This document shows positions 25,816 to 34,968 of a stretch of DNA of 64,000 nt, in pieces. How positions within the stretch are numbered: the stretch's first letter is position 1; every line of letters starts with the position of its first letter. The DNA is taken from positions 124,001 through 188,000 of the forward strand of contig NZ_JAODOO010000007.1 in the NCBI RefSeq assembly GCF_025398335.1. Reading direction: 5' to 3'. The stretch is from Clostridium sp. CX1. Its GTDB lineage: Bacteria > Bacillota > Clostridia > Clostridiales > Clostridiaceae. The notes beneath the pieces were generated by a model. That model saw nothing but the letters and a program-made list of their open reading frames with translations, made no database searches and was not told where the DNA came from. The position numbers and the translations under genes were made by a program.

Positions 25816-26598
25816 CTATATAGAAAGCTTATAGTCTACAAGTATTACCTTTGCAACTTTGCTTCCATAGTGATGAATAAACTTGACCTTATCAATATCT
25901 AAACTTTCTTCTTTTATAAAGTCTATTATATAGTTTCTGTCTACATCGTCACTGCTTAATCTTTCTTTTAAAATTTCAAGAACCTTTTCCCGAGGTACTT
26001 GTCCGTTGTAATATTTTAATGCCCTTACGTTATCTCTAATGAAAAACTGCCAGCTTTCTTCTGTAACATTATCAATGTATCTTATTGCTTCTTCATTCTG
26101 AATCACTGATATTCTTTGAAGCTCCACTGATGGATTTTTAATATATTTTATACTATTCCACTCTTTTTTTACTGCAAGTTTTTTAACCTTTTCCGTAGGA
26201 TTTTTAATATACCTGATAGCATCCCAATCTTTTTCCACAGCCATGAGTTGCAACTCTTCTGGAGGGTTTTCATAAAATTGAATTGCCCATCCCTTTTGTT
26301 CTAGAGCCTTTATAATAACCGATTTTCCTGGATTTTTAATAAATTTCAATGTATTCCATGCCTGTCCTACTACGAATAGGCACATTTCCTCCGAAGGATC
26401 TTTGATGTATTCTATAGCCCATTTATTATATTTTAAAGCCTCCCATTGTACCTTTTCAGTGGGGTTTTTTATGTAATTTAAAAGTATTCCATTTGCCCTA
26501 ACTGCCATCAGCTGCATCTCTTCTGTAGGATTTTCCACTGATTTAATATAATTAGGATTTATAGAAAGTGTCTTTAAGATTTTTTCTTCGTTATCCAT
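25816..26598 (-). CDS. Repeat protein with about nine 23-residue units (DUF4116-like)
   Basis: 260 residues. Nearly the whole chain is a degenerate repeat of the form AI-x-YIKNPTEEVQLMAVEKDW, giving eight to nine helical units up to residue 200, followed by a non-repeat tail. Conserved positions are the YIKNP turn and a tryptophan or aromatic at the unit end. DUF4116 proteins of other bacteria have this pattern. A helical solenoid for protein binding is the natural reading. No catalytic motif is visible. ATG 26598 follows GGAGGT; the ATG at 26613 overlaps that site. It lies upstream of the MoxR/VWA pair. Confidence 0.7.
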   Translation of the reverse strand: MDNEEKILKTLSINPNYIKSVENPTEEMQLMAVRANGILLNYIKNPTEKVQWEALKYNKWAIEYIKDPSEEMCLFVVGQAWNTLKFIKNPGKSVIIKALEQKGWAIQFYENPPEELQLMAVEKDWDAIRYIKNPTEKVKKLAVKKEWNSIKYIKNPSVELQRISVIQNEEAIRYIDNVTEESWQFFIRDNVRALKYYNGQVPREKVLEILKERLSSDDVDRNYIIDFIKEESLDIDKVKFIHHYGSKVAKVILVDYKLSI

Positions 26599-26900
26599 GG
26601 ATATTACCTCCATCTTTAATAGTTATCAGTCTTTAAACTGTTTTTTATATGCTAGCTGCTTATATAATACTTATAAGCTGAAGGTTAGTCGTTACACTTA
26701 TTATAATTCATAAACAATAAGTTGAACAGATAAAGCAATTAAGATATTAATAGTCTGTTAAAAATAAAGTTAGCATTGGAATATCAGCTTCAGACAAGTG
26801 AACATGTGCACATAAATACTTGAATATTGATTTTATTATTAAAAACCATCAATTTTGAAGTATAATAATATAAAATACTTTTTAAAAGGATGGTGAGATT

Positions 26901-28214
26901 ATGGATTTATTTGATATTGCTAACGAAAAAAACAATAAAGGATTAAAGCCCTTGGCTGAAAGAATGAGACCAAGGACTTTAGATGAATATATAGGTCAAA
27001 ATCATATTTTAGGTAAAGGTAAGATGCTGTATAGAGCAATAGTTACAGATAATATTTCTTCAGCAATTTTTTATGGGCCACCTGGCGTAGGTAAGACCAC
27101 ATTAGCAAGAATTATAGCTAATACAACAAAGGCAAATTTTTATGAATTAAGTGCTGTAAATTCTGGTACAGCAGATGTAAAGAAAGTTATAAAGGAAGCC
27201 GAGGATAACTTAAAGTTTTATTCTAAAAGAACAATATTATTTATTGATGAGATACATAGATTTAATAAAGCTCAACAGGATAGTGTTTTAAATGCAGTTG
27301 AAAAAGGTATCATTATATTGATAGGTGCCACTACAGAAAATCCCTATTTTGAAGTTAATAATGCACTTCTTTCTCGTTCTATGATCTTTCAGTTAAACAG
27401 TCTTTCCGAGGATGATGTTAAAAAAGCATTGAAAAATGCCATTGAAAGTCCAGAAGGCTTTGGCTATCTTAAAATAGAAGTGGAACCTGAAGTGTTTGAT
27501 TATTTTGCTGTACATAGTAATGGCGATATAAGAAAGGCCTTAAATGCTTTAGATATGGCAGTTAGAACCTCATCAAGAAAAGAAGATAAAATTTTTGTAA
27601 CTGTTGAAGATGCAAAAGAATGCATTCAGAGAAAAATGACACTGTACGATAAAGGGGGTACATCTCACTACGATACTATCAGTGCTTTCATAAAATCCCT
27701 TCGGGGCAGTTCTCCAGATGCAGCAGTATACTATCTTGGAAAAATGCTGGATGCTGGTGAAGACCCAGTATTTATAGCAAGGAGAATTGTTATACAGGCT
27801 TCAGAAGATGTAGGAAATGCAGACCCAATGGCATTAGTATTAGCTGTAAGCGCTATGAATGCTGCCCATATGATTGGCATGCCTGAATGTAGATATGTAC
27901 TATCACAGGCTGCAATATATGTTGCATCAGCACCAAAATCAAACGCTTCCTGCATTGCCATTGACTCAGCACTTACTGACGTAAGAGATCGAAGAGATTC
28001 TGGAATACCTTCTTATTTAAGAGACTCTCATTATAAAGGTGCAGAAAAATTAGGACATGGAACTGATTATTTATATCCCCACTCTTATGGTGGATTTATT
28101 AAACAGCAGTACTTACCTGATTCTCATAAGGACGTTGTGTATTATAATCCAACATCTAACGGATTCGAATCTAAAATTAAAGAGAGATTAGTTAGACTCT
28201 GGGATAAAAAATAA
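26901..28214 (+). CDS. rarA: Replication-associated recombination protein RarA (MgsA)
   Basis: 437 residues, the normal length. AAA core with Walker A GPPGVGKTT near 60, Walker B LFIDEIHRFNKAQQD near 115 and sensor 1 IGATTENPYF. The C-terminal tetramerisation domain has KSLRGSSPDAAVYYLG and the DVRDRRDSGIPSYLRD signature. It acts at stalled replication forks and DNA ends with SSB and RecA. The ATG at 26901 has AAAAGGATGG upstream. It is a single plus-strand gene with its own terminator. Confidence 0.96.
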   Translation: MDLFDIANEKNNKGLKPLAERMRPRTLDEYIGQNHILGKGKMLYRAIVTDNISSAIFYGPPGVGKTTLARIIANTTKANFYELSAVNSGTADVKKVIKEAEDNLKFYSKRTILFIDEIHRFNKAQQDSVLNAVEKGIIILIGATTENPYFEVNNALLSRSMIFQLNSLSEDDVKKALKNAIESPEGFGYLKIEVEPEVFDYFAVHSNGDIRKALNALDMAVRTSSRKEDKIFVTVEDAKECIQRKMTLYDKGGTSHYDTISAFIKSLRGSSPDAAVYYLGKMLDAGEDPVFIARRIVIQASEDVGNADPMALVLAVSAMNAAHMIGMPECRYVLSQAAIYVASAPKSNASCIAIDSALTDVRDRRDSGIPSYLRDSHYKGAEKLGHGTDYLYPHSYGGFIKQQYLPDSHKDVVYYNPTSNGFESKIKERLVRLWDKK

Positions 28215-28296
28215 ACTAATAAAATCACTAAGTTTTAGCAATAACTTAAAGATAAGCGCTGTGTTAACTAACATTATTGTGAACATGGATAAAAAG

Positions 28297-28335
28297 AAAA
28301 ATCAATCCATACCTTACCACATGGATTGATTTTTT
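28297..28335 (+). terminator. Terminator after rarA
   Basis: Stem AAAAATCAATCCAT / ATGGATTGATTTTT with a 10-base loop and a T6 run. It is symmetric enough to serve the converging TIM-barrel gene as well. Confidence 0.9.
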
Positions 28336-28377
28336 GCTTTATCTTTCTTAACCTTTTAATAGTTGTTTAAGCTCTTT

Positions 28378-29352
28378 TTAAAGATTCCAGGTTTTATCTT
28401 GAGTTTCTATATATTCTTCAAGTTGTTCCATAGAATTTGCTATAAGTTCATATACAAGATACTGAGGATTTATAAATTCAATAAGTTTCTTTACATATTT
28501 ATCAGTGAAAGGTCTATGGGGATCTATTCTAAAAACATGCATAAATAATTCATCACTTATTGGGTTTAAAGAAAATTCTTTATCTTTTTTCTCACTTTTC
28601 TCTATCTGATACCTTACATAGTCTCCTGACAATGAACAACTAAGATGTATACCATTTATTAATTTTTTTAACTCTCCAAGATTCCTTACAGAGTTTATTA
28701 TATATTCCACTGCTTCTTTTTCATCTTTAAGATACAAATTTGTATTCATTAGATGTGATGTATCAAGCATAAAACCTTTATTTTTATATTGAACTTTGTC
28801 TAACAATTCAAGTGCAATTTTTTTGTCAAGCATAGTAAATCCAGGCCACCACATATTTTCAAACAAAAGTTTTACATTTGTGTTTATACCATTAAACACC
28901 TCATTTATTAAGTCAATACTTGCATGTACCACCTCATTATCTGAATATGTAAATTTGTAGTCATAAGTATGTTCAGTTTCTACATGAGCTACGTGAAATA
29001 CCACATACTCTGCACCAACTTTAGTGGCAGTTTCAATTTCTTTCCTATAGTGATGTATCATAACTTCCCTGCTATTACCTAAATAGTACTGTTTAACCAT
29101 ATCCTTTGTTTTAAATTGGTTTAAAAGCTCCTTTTTATTACCATTCCAGAAATCCAACCATGTAGGGTAATACTTTAAGTGTACTCCTCTAACTATTTTT
29201 TTAGGAAGAATACTTTCTTCCCAGGTAACTGGATTTAAAAGTTCAACACCATCCATCTTATGCTTTTCTAAAAAGTCCGTTATTTGCTTACTATCAAAAT
29301 TAAATTTCTCAAGATCATAATCATATGTGGAAAGGTTTATAAGCTTCAACAT
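28378..29352 (-). CDS. Sugar phosphate isomerase/epimerase-like TIM-barrel protein
   Basis: 324 residues with the AP-endonuclease-2/xylose isomerase-like barrel pattern: EYVVFHVAHVETE near 110, LLFENMWWPGF near 165, FMLDTSHLMNTN near 193, and INGIHLSCSLSG near 230. The repeated E, D, H ligands at strand ends suggest a metal-dependent enzyme acting on a sugar or related keto/aldose substrate, or endonuclease IV-like chemistry. No substrate can be named. It is monocistronic, 97 bases after the ABC permease region. Confidence 0.75.
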   Translation of the reverse strand: MLKLINLSTYDYDLEKFNFDSKQITDFLEKHKMDGVELLNPVTWEESILPKKIVRGVHLKYYPTWLDFWNGNKKELLNQFKTKDMVKQYYLGNSREVMIHHYRKEIETATKVGAEYVVFHVAHVETEHTYDYKFTYSDNEVVHASIDLINEVFNGINTNVKLLFENMWWPGFTMLDKKIALELLDKVQYKNKGFMLDTSHLMNTNLYLKDEKEAVEYIINSVRNLGELKKLINGIHLSCSLSGDYVRYQIEKSEKKDKEFSLNPISDELFMHVFRIDPHRPFTDKYVKKLIEFINPQYLVYELIANSMEQLEEYIETQDKTWNL

Positions 29353-29449
29353 TTATACTATCCCCATTTCCCTATTTTCTTTTTTTCTATTTAAAATTGT
29401 ATACCTGTTTCTAAGCTATATCAACATCTTTTAAACTTTCTCATTCAGG

Positions 29450-30109
29450 CTAAAATTCTCTATTCTTATAAAGAATAATAGATACTCCGTAAGAAACTAA
29501 AGCTAGTATAAATACAATTACAATAAAAAAGAGTAATATTTGAATATCTGACCCATTATATAAAAAATCTAATAGTAACCCTGATGTCCCAATAATTTTA
29601 TTATTCTTTAGGTATCCAGCTAGCGACGCTGCTCCGAAGAAAAATAGGAAAAACAAAATGAAACTAAACATTTTAGATTTAATATAACCTAATTTAAAAA
29701 ACAAAGGTAAATTAATACTACTTAATAATATTACAGAAACCATACTACTAATAATATCCACAGTTGTAACAGTGTTAAGTTGAATAGGCAGCATAGTTAA
29801 TTTAATCAATAAAATTGATATAAAATAAAAACCTATCCCAATAGTTAAGTATAAAAGCACCGAAACATATTTTGCAGTAACTATATCCTCTCTTTTTATA
29901 GGTAAACTATTTAGCATAATCTCAGACTTATTTTTATCATCATATGCCAAGGAAGTATTAAGTAATAGGTAAACTATCGCTACTACTGATCCAACAAAGC
30001 CTACATTTCCCATACCTTGAAAAGTAAATATAAAAAATATAGTATACACTAAAGAAATTAATATAGTCTTTTTTTGCACTAAAATATCTTTTATAATTAA
30101 ATTAATCAT
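29450..30109 (-). CDS. ABC-2 type permease
   Basis: 219 residues with six predicted helices, beginning with a hydrophobic pair at about 15-50 and ending with a long helix near 185-210. The LNSLPIKREDIVTAKYVSVLLYL segment is typical of ABC-2 permeases of Bacillus-type YtrC/YhcI or bacitracin/antibiotic exporters. It overlaps the ATPase gene by eight bases and is controlled by a YtrA-type regulator. It probably exports an antimicrobial or membrane-stress molecule. Confidence 0.8.
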   Translation of the reverse strand: MINLIIKDILVQKKTILISLVYTIFFIFTFQGMGNVGFVGSVVAIVYLLLNTSLAYDDKNKSEIMLNSLPIKREDIVTAKYVSVLLYLTIGIGFYFISILLIKLTMLPIQLNTVTTVDIISSMVSVILLSSINLPLFFKLGYIKSKMFSFILFFLFFFGAASLAGYLKNNKIIGTSGLLLDFLYNGSDIQILLFFIVIVFILALVSYGVSIILYKNREF

Positions 30110-30968
30110 TTAAACTCCTCCTTGTAGAATACAACATAATATCCTCTAGTGTTGGTTTTTCAACAATTACATTATCTTTAAATAGAGTTTTAATACTATT
30201 CCTGTCTCTCAATAAACCTTCAAAGCCAAAGCTGTTTTCTTTAATACCGATAAAATTCTGTTTAACAGCTTCATTTAGAAGTTTTTTATCCCCCTTTATA
30301 ATAGTATAACTATCTAAAAGTTCATCCTTAGCAGTAGAAAATAAAACCTCTCCATTATGAAGTAAAGTGATATAATCAGCAGTTTTATCTAAGTCCGATG
30401 TTATATGAGTTGAGAAAAAGACTCCTTTGTTTTCATCCTGTATTAAAAAGGATAATATATCCAAAAGTTCACCTCTTACTAGCGGGTCCAAGCCTGATGT
30501 TGGTTCATCCATTATGAGAAGCTCTGCTCCATGTGAAAGAGCAACTGCCAAGGAAAACTTCATTTTCATTCCTTTGGACAAATCCTTTATTTTCTTTTTA
30601 GGAGAAAGTTCAAAATTTTTTATATGCTTATCAAAAGCGTCTTTATCCCAAAATTTATATAGTGGAGCAATGACATTTTTCATTTCGCTTATAGTCAGTT
30701 CTTCATAAAAATAATTTTCATCGTATACAAAACCTATCTTATTTTTGATTTCTTTTTCATTTTTAATATTATCTAATCCAAAGACTTTAATTTCACCGCT
30801 ATCCTTTTTTAATAAATTCATTATTAACTTAATAGTAGTGCTTTTGCCAGCACCGTTAGGTCCTATAAATCCCATTATAAATCCTCTCGGTAGAGAAAAA
30901 CTTACATTTTTCAAAGAAAAGTCCTTAAAAGACTTATTTAGATTTTTAACTTCTAGAATCGAATTCAC
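30102..30968 (-). CDS. ABC transporter ATP-binding protein
   Basis: 288 residues. Walker A GPNGAGKSTT is near 36, the signature LSKGMKMKFSLAVAL near 130 and Walker B LLIMDEPTSGLDP near 150, with the switch histidine in FFSTHITSD. The last 80 residues are family-specific. GTG 30968 follows GAGGAGG. The order GntR-ATPase-permease on one transcript is that of ytr/ecs-type exporters. Confidence 0.92.
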   Translation of the reverse strand: MNSILEVKNLNKSFKDFSLKNVSFSLPRGFIMGFIGPNGAGKSTTIKLIMNLLKKDSGEIKVFGLDNIKNEKEIKNKIGFVYDENYFYEELTISEMKNVIAPLYKFWDKDAFDKHIKNFELSPKKKIKDLSKGMKMKFSLAVALSHGAELLIMDEPTSGLDPLVRGELLDILSFLIQDENKGVFFSTHITSDLDKTADYITLLHNGEVLFSTAKDELLDSYTIIKGDKKLLNEAVKQNFIGIKENSFGFEGLLRDRNSIKTLFKDNVIVEKPTLEDIMLYSTRRSLND

Positions 30969-30971
30969 TTC

Positions 30972-31346
30972 CTATACCTCCTCGTAAAAAAGTTTAAGCA
31001 TTTCCTGAAGCTCTTGTAATGTTAAGTTTATACTTTGTGCCGCATTAACAGCTTCCATTAGCTTTTCTTCCACAATCTTTATCCTGCTTTCCCTAAGCAG
31101 CTCCTTGTTTTGAGCTGAAACATAGCTTCCTTTACCTGGAACTGTTACTATAAAGCCTTCTCTCTCTAGCTCGTCATAAGCTCTTTTAGTAGTGATAACA
31201 CTAATTTGCAACTCCTTTGCTAAGTTCCTAATTGACGGAAGTGTCTCCGCTTCCTCTAATTCACCCTTTAAAATATATTGCTTAATTTGAGTTACAATTT
31301 GACTATATATGGGCTCCTGTGATGAATTAGAAATAATTATATTCAT
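30972..31346 (-). CDS. GntR-family regulator, YtrA subfamily
   Basis: 124 residues: a GntR winged helix (PIYSQIVTQIKQYILKGEL; LPSIRNLAKELQISVITTKRAYDELEREGFI) and a short C-terminal dimer segment of about 50 residues, diagnostic of YtrA types. These repress an adjacent ABC exporter and are relieved by envelope-active antibiotics in known cases. The palindrome at 31373-31403 is the probable operator. ATG 31346 follows AAGAGGTG; three bases separate it from the ATPase gene. Confidence 0.9.
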   Translation of the reverse strand: MNIIISNSSQEPIYSQIVTQIKQYILKGELEEAETLPSIRNLAKELQISVITTKRAYDELEREGFIVTVPGKGSYVSAQNKELLRESRIKIVEEKLMEAVNAAQSINLTLQELQEMLKLFYEEV

Positions 31347-31372
31347 TTATTTTAATCACCTCTTATTCTGCA

Positions 31373-31403
31373 AATACTGTATATATACATTATATACAGT
31401 ATT
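31373..31403 (-). promoter_or_regulatory. Palindromic operator over the GntR/ABC promoter
   Basis: AATACTGTATATA and its exact inverse TATATACAGTATT flank a 5-base centre 26 bases upstream of the GntR start. On the minus strand TTGTTA lies just upstream and TATATA lies within the palindrome 17 bases later, so a bound repressor would cover the promoter. Confidence 0.75.
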
Positions 31404-31504
31404 AACAACCATGTAAATATAAAAATTAAATTATTTTAGTTTTTTAACCTGGTAGTATAAACATATTGATGACAAATAGAATAAGGTTTTTCTAAATAAA
31501 AAAA

Positions 31505-31545
31505 GATTTAGTATAGAAAATTCTCATAAACTTCTATACTAAATC
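31505..31545. terminator. Terminator after the DUF368 gene
   Basis: A perfect 14-bp stem GATTTAGTATAGAA / TTCTATACTAAATC with a 13-base loop has a run of seven T on the minus strand. Confidence 0.9.
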
Positions 31546-31570
31546 CTTTTTATATGGCTTTGTAAGCTTT

Positions 31571-32377
31571 TTAATTAATCTCTTTTTTTCCTAACCAATA
31601 TATTAATATAAAGCCAAGTACAAAGACTGCAGTTGACAGTATAATATGGATTCCATGAGGAATACCTGGAAATACAGGTATTAAAGAACCTACTACAAAG
31701 CCTATAATTAGCATATAAGTTTTGCCGGGATGTCTTTGCATTAGTTTTTCTAAGGTTCTTACAGTGGCTAAGGTACCTATAACTATTCCAATCCCCAATG
31801 GAATTAGAAATCTTATATTAAAAGTATTTATGGAACTTAATGTAATATCATATAGTCCCAAAGTTAAAAGCATAAAGGAGGCACTTATACCTGGTAAAAT
31901 TAATGCTACTGCAATAATTATTCCAGCAATCAGAAGAAAAATTATACTTTTCATTCCTTCTGCTGCAGCTAAAGCAGCAATTCCCTCAGGCTCTGCAGAC
32001 ATTAAAAGACTAACTCCCAAACCTACTAGTAAAAACATCAAATCTTTATTATTCCTTTTTACTGAAATAGATTTCTTATATAATAGAGGTAAACTACCAA
32101 GAATCACCCCTATAAAGAAAAATCTCATCACAAAGGGATATTTACTAAGAGCACTCTCTATTAGTCTGCTGAAAAGTAGAATACCGATAGCCCCACCTAA
32201 TGCTATTTGTGCTAAAAAAACAAAATGTTTTTTCCAATCCTTAAAGAAAGAACTGATAGAATTAATAAGTTCGTCGTAGACTCCCAATACTATGGACATA
32301 GTTCCCCCGCTGACTCCTGGAACTAGCGTCGCCACAGCAATTGCCATTCCCTTAAAAAAATTAATTAATTTTTTCAA
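31571..32377 (-). CDS. DUF368 undecaprenyl-phosphate flippase (PopT-like)
   Basis: 268 residues with about eight helices and two internal repeats of inverted topology, seen in the paired motifs LVPGVSGGTMSIVLGVYDEL near 18-37 and LPGISASFMLLTLGLYDI near 160. DUF368 proteins return the lipid carrier C55-P to the cytoplasmic face for reuse in wall polymer synthesis. The TTG start at 32377 follows AGGAGGAT. The gene stands alone. Confidence 0.85.
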   Translation of the reverse strand: MKKLINFFKGMAIAVATLVPGVSGGTMSIVLGVYDELINSISSFFKDWKKHFVFLAQIALGGAIGILLFSRLIESALSKYPFVMRFFFIGVILGSLPLLYKKSISVKRNNKDLMFLLVGLGVSLLMSAEPEGIAALAAAEGMKSIIFLLIAGIIIAVALILPGISASFMLLTLGLYDITLSSINTFNIRFLIPLGIGIVIGTLATVRTLEKLMQRHPGKTYMLIIGFVVGSLIPVFPGIPHGIHIILSTAVFVLGFILIYWLGKKEIN

Positions 32378-32553
32378 TTTATCCTCCTATAATAAACACT
32401 ATATTTTCATCCTTTGTATAGATAATTATATATACAAAGATTTATGTTTATACAGGAATTATAAATTTCAAGTGCCTTTCTGTAAACCTATAGAGAATAC
32501 TTTTAACCTTAAGTTCAAACTTAAGACAAATTGTTTAAAAATTTTTTACACTT

Positions 32554-33339
32554 TTATTTGTCTTCAATTAGCTTATCTACAGCAAAATCCACAATTCTTT
32601 CACTAGTCTTTAATAATTTCTGACTTTGTTTCTTAACCATATGCCCTGTTCCTTTTATTGTTGTAACAAGAACATTTCTCTTATAATTTTCGCCAAACTC
32701 CTTTATTTGATTTTCTGTAGCTCCTAGCTTTCTAGCTTGTTCTAATGCTCTTTCATAAGTCCATTTGTCCTTATCTAGAGCACTTTCTATAGATCCTCCA
32801 ACTAATTCTGATGTAATATCGATAGTGCTTCCTATTGGGTCAATAGGTGCTTTTATTCCATTTATAATTACAAAAGCTTTTTTATAAAACCTTAAAGATT
32901 CTGCTAATTCAAGCCAGCATTCAATCTTTTCAGGGTTAACTTTTATGCATTTTTTTGCTTTTTCTATCTCAGATAGCCCTTCTGCCAGGTCATTTACTAC
33001 AGTAGCTATAGGAATTTCTTGAAATTCCTTTTGGACTTTCTGTATAACATTTAGATTTTTATTGTCTTTTTTCCTTTGTAATATGGAGTGTTTAACTTCC
33101 TCTTTTAATTCTGACCTTACTTTATTTCTTTTTCTCTCTTCCTCATTTTTTTCTTTCTTAAGCTTTTTTTCAAGATTTTCTTTTTCAATTATTAAATGAG
33201 CGCCTTCTTTTTCATCCAAGTTTTCTAGTTTTTTATCTATACTTTTAATCTTACTTTCTGCTAACTTACCTTTAACATTTTCCTCAATAGAACTAGCTGC
33301 TAACTTTCCTAACTTTGTAAACTTATTTATTAATCCCAT
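32554..33339 (-). CDS. Unknown lysine/glutamate-rich coiled-coil protein
   Basis: 261 residues, no family recognised. Residues about 20-100 are a highly charged coiled coil (SIDKKLENLDEKEGA, ENLEKKLKKEKNEEERKR). Residues 110-175 are helical and TPR-like (AKKCIKVNPEKIECWLELAESLRFYKKA). A glycine-rich GSTIDITSELVGGSIESALD segment and a basic C-terminal part follow. No signal peptide or membrane helix is seen. A decayed fragment of a second copy lies at 34517-34577. Confidence 0.7.
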   Translation of the reverse strand: MGLINKFTKLGKLAASSIEENVKGKLAESKIKSIDKKLENLDEKEGAHLIIEKENLEKKLKKEKNEEERKRNKVRSELKEEVKHSILQRKKDNKNLNVIQKVQKEFQEIPIATVVNDLAEGLSEIEKAKKCIKVNPEKIECWLELAESLRFYKKAFVIINGIKAPIDPIGSTIDITSELVGGSIESALDKDKWTYERALEQARKLGATENQIKEFGENYKRNVLVTTIKGTGHMVKKQSQKLLKTSERIVDFAVDKLIEDK

Positions 33340-33451
33340 AAGGCCCTCTCTCCTATTTTTTAATATATATTCATATCTTCTAAACTATTGCACTTGTCTT
33401 TAGGTTAAGTAATATTGTAGCCTACTTTCTTCATCTTTTCCACTTTATGCT

Positions 33452-34075
33452 TTACTTATCATTATTTTTTCTTTTAATGTAATACATCCGTATAATTAAG
33501 GTTATTATGAAAGTACTACCTACTATAAAAGCCATGCTTTTCACCTTATGCTGAGGAAAGAAAATCCATACAAACCAGAAAGGTACACATATGACAAAAT
33601 CACAAGCTATAAAAGCTAGTAATACTAGATCTAGTTTTTTAATAAAGTAATAATAATAGAAAGCTATGTCCCAAAGTGCTAGGGAAATTACAAATAATAA
33701 ATATGAGCTGTTTTTTAACTGATTTTTTGTTAGTTCTAAACTAAAGTAATGAATACTTTCATTACTGAAAAATATACTTGCAACTTGAAAAAAGCATGCT
33801 GTAACGAAAACAGCAATCCCTGCTTTAACAAGCATTTTGGTAAATATATTACGACTTTTTAATACATTGCTCATCTCAGCTACTACATAATTTTCCTGGC
33901 CAAAACCTTCCAAGGCTCTGCTTATACTCTCTTCTTCGCTTAATCCTTGCCTTTTTAACTCTTCTACTTCCTCATACAGATGGTTTCTCATTTCTTCTTT
34001 TAATATTTTCGTATCTTTATCTAAATTATCAAAATTACCATAAATACTATCGATATATTCATCAATTTTATTCAT
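33452..34075 (-). CDS. HAAS-domain membrane protein, PadR partner
   Basis: 207 residues. The N-terminal 70 residues form an HAAS/DUF1700-like helical domain (IDEYIDSIYGNF, EEMRNHLYEEVEELKRQGLSEEESISRALEGFG). Four membrane helices follow from about 82 to 200. Such proteins are typically encoded with a PadR regulator, which precedes this one with an 8-base overlap, and are thought to modulate envelope stress or sporulation signalling. The molecular role is not established. Confidence 0.85.
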   Translation of the reverse strand: MNKIDEYIDSIYGNFDNLDKDTKILKEEMRNHLYEEVEELKRQGLSEEESISRALEGFGQENYVVAEMSNVLKSRNIFTKMLVKAGIAVFVTACFFQVASIFFSNESIHYFSLELTKNQLKNSSYLLFVISLALWDIAFYYYYFIKKLDLVLLAFIACDFVICVPFWFVWIFFPQHKVKSMAFIVGSTFIITLIIRMYYIKRKNNDK

Positions 34076-34412
34076 CTAACATAACCTCCATAAAATTATT
34101 TAATAATGATTTTAGAAGCTTCCATTCTTTTACCTTGTCTGTTAAATATCTTTTTCCCTCCTCAGTAATTCTATAATATCTTCTTCTTCCTCCTCCAGTA
34201 CCTTCCTCATCATTCCAGTATCCTTCTAGATAACTCTTTTTTTCTAACCGTTTTAAGGATACATACAGAGTAGCTTCCTTTATCTCAAACTCTTCTTTTG
34301 ATTTTTCTCTTATTCTTTTAGCAATTTCATATCCGTACATATCATTGTTTTGTAAAACACTTAATACCATTGTATCAATATATCCCTTCAGTATCTCTTT
34401 ATCAAATTGCAA
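34068..34412 (-). CDS. PadR-family transcriptional regulator
   Basis: 114 residues. The winged helix begins FDKEILKGYIDTMVLSVLQ and includes YGYEIAKRIREKS, KEATLYVSLKRLEKKSYL and the wing GGGRRRYYRITEEGKRYL. It is a short PadR of subfamily 2. TTG 34412 is chosen because GGAGGTG lies seven bases upstream; the GTG at 34421 is part of that site. It likely controls its own operon with the HAAS protein. Confidence 0.9.
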   Translation of the reverse strand: MQFDKEILKGYIDTMVLSVLQNNDMYGYEIAKRIREKSKEEFEIKEATLYVSLKRLEKKSYLEGYWNDEEGTGGGRRRYYRITEEGKRYLTDKVKEWKLLKSLLNNFMEVMLDE

Positions 34413-34516
34413 TACTTTCACCTCCTTAATAAAACTATTACATTATACATACTACTTTATATTATTAAGTACAATTATACTATATAATATTGGAGATTAC
34501 TATATTATGTGACATA

Positions 34517-34577
34517 GTGGTAACTTATTTTTAATACTCTCCTCAATAGAACTAACTGCCATCTTTCCTTACCCTGA
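34517..34577 (-). pseudogene. Relic fragment of a paralogue of the 32554-33339 gene
   Basis: Read on the minus strand, the DNA gives GKMAVSSIEESIKNKLP after a stop codon, against LGKLAASSIEENVKGKLAE in the intact gene. The nucleotide match covers about 45 bases (CCTCAATAGAACTA is identical). Nothing else of the gene remains, so this is a decayed or partly duplicated end. Confidence 0.6.
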
Positions 34578-34812
34578 AAATTATATTTTTTACACGCATT
34601 ATACAATTTACAAGCTTGAACTTATTTAAATCTACTTGTCATTGAAATCAAATTAAAAACTTGGTAATATCATTAATTTATTTTACCTCTGAAAAAGCAA
34701 TAATAGTTGTTATTATGGTATATGAAGATACTTGATTTATAACCAAGTTGTCCAATATAAGTTTACCAATTATTAAATCAAAGTGTAGCTAAATGAATAA
34801 TGGCAGTTTATT

Positions 34813-34900
34813 GCGACACAAAAGTTTTGTGCACTGAAAAATGGTGTGTAGATAGCGATATATATCTGTTTTTAGTTCATTCAAAAGTTTTATGTAGACT
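34813..34900. mobile_element. Short foldback element, deletion form of the 35.83-36.11 kb element
   Basis: The left end GCGACACAAAAGTTTTGTGC continues into ACTGAAAAATGGTGTGTAGATAG. This matches the outer arm of the larger foldback at 35829-36110, and folds back on TTTTTAGTTCATTCAAAAG...GTAGAC at its right end. It carries no gene. The 34422-34968 stretch otherwise shows only the PadR upstream region and the relic above. Confidence 0.6.
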
Positions 34901-34968
34901 TGTACTTTTTACGATATATGTAAAGCCAACTTGACATATGCTTAACTTTACAAACGGAGGAAATAAAT

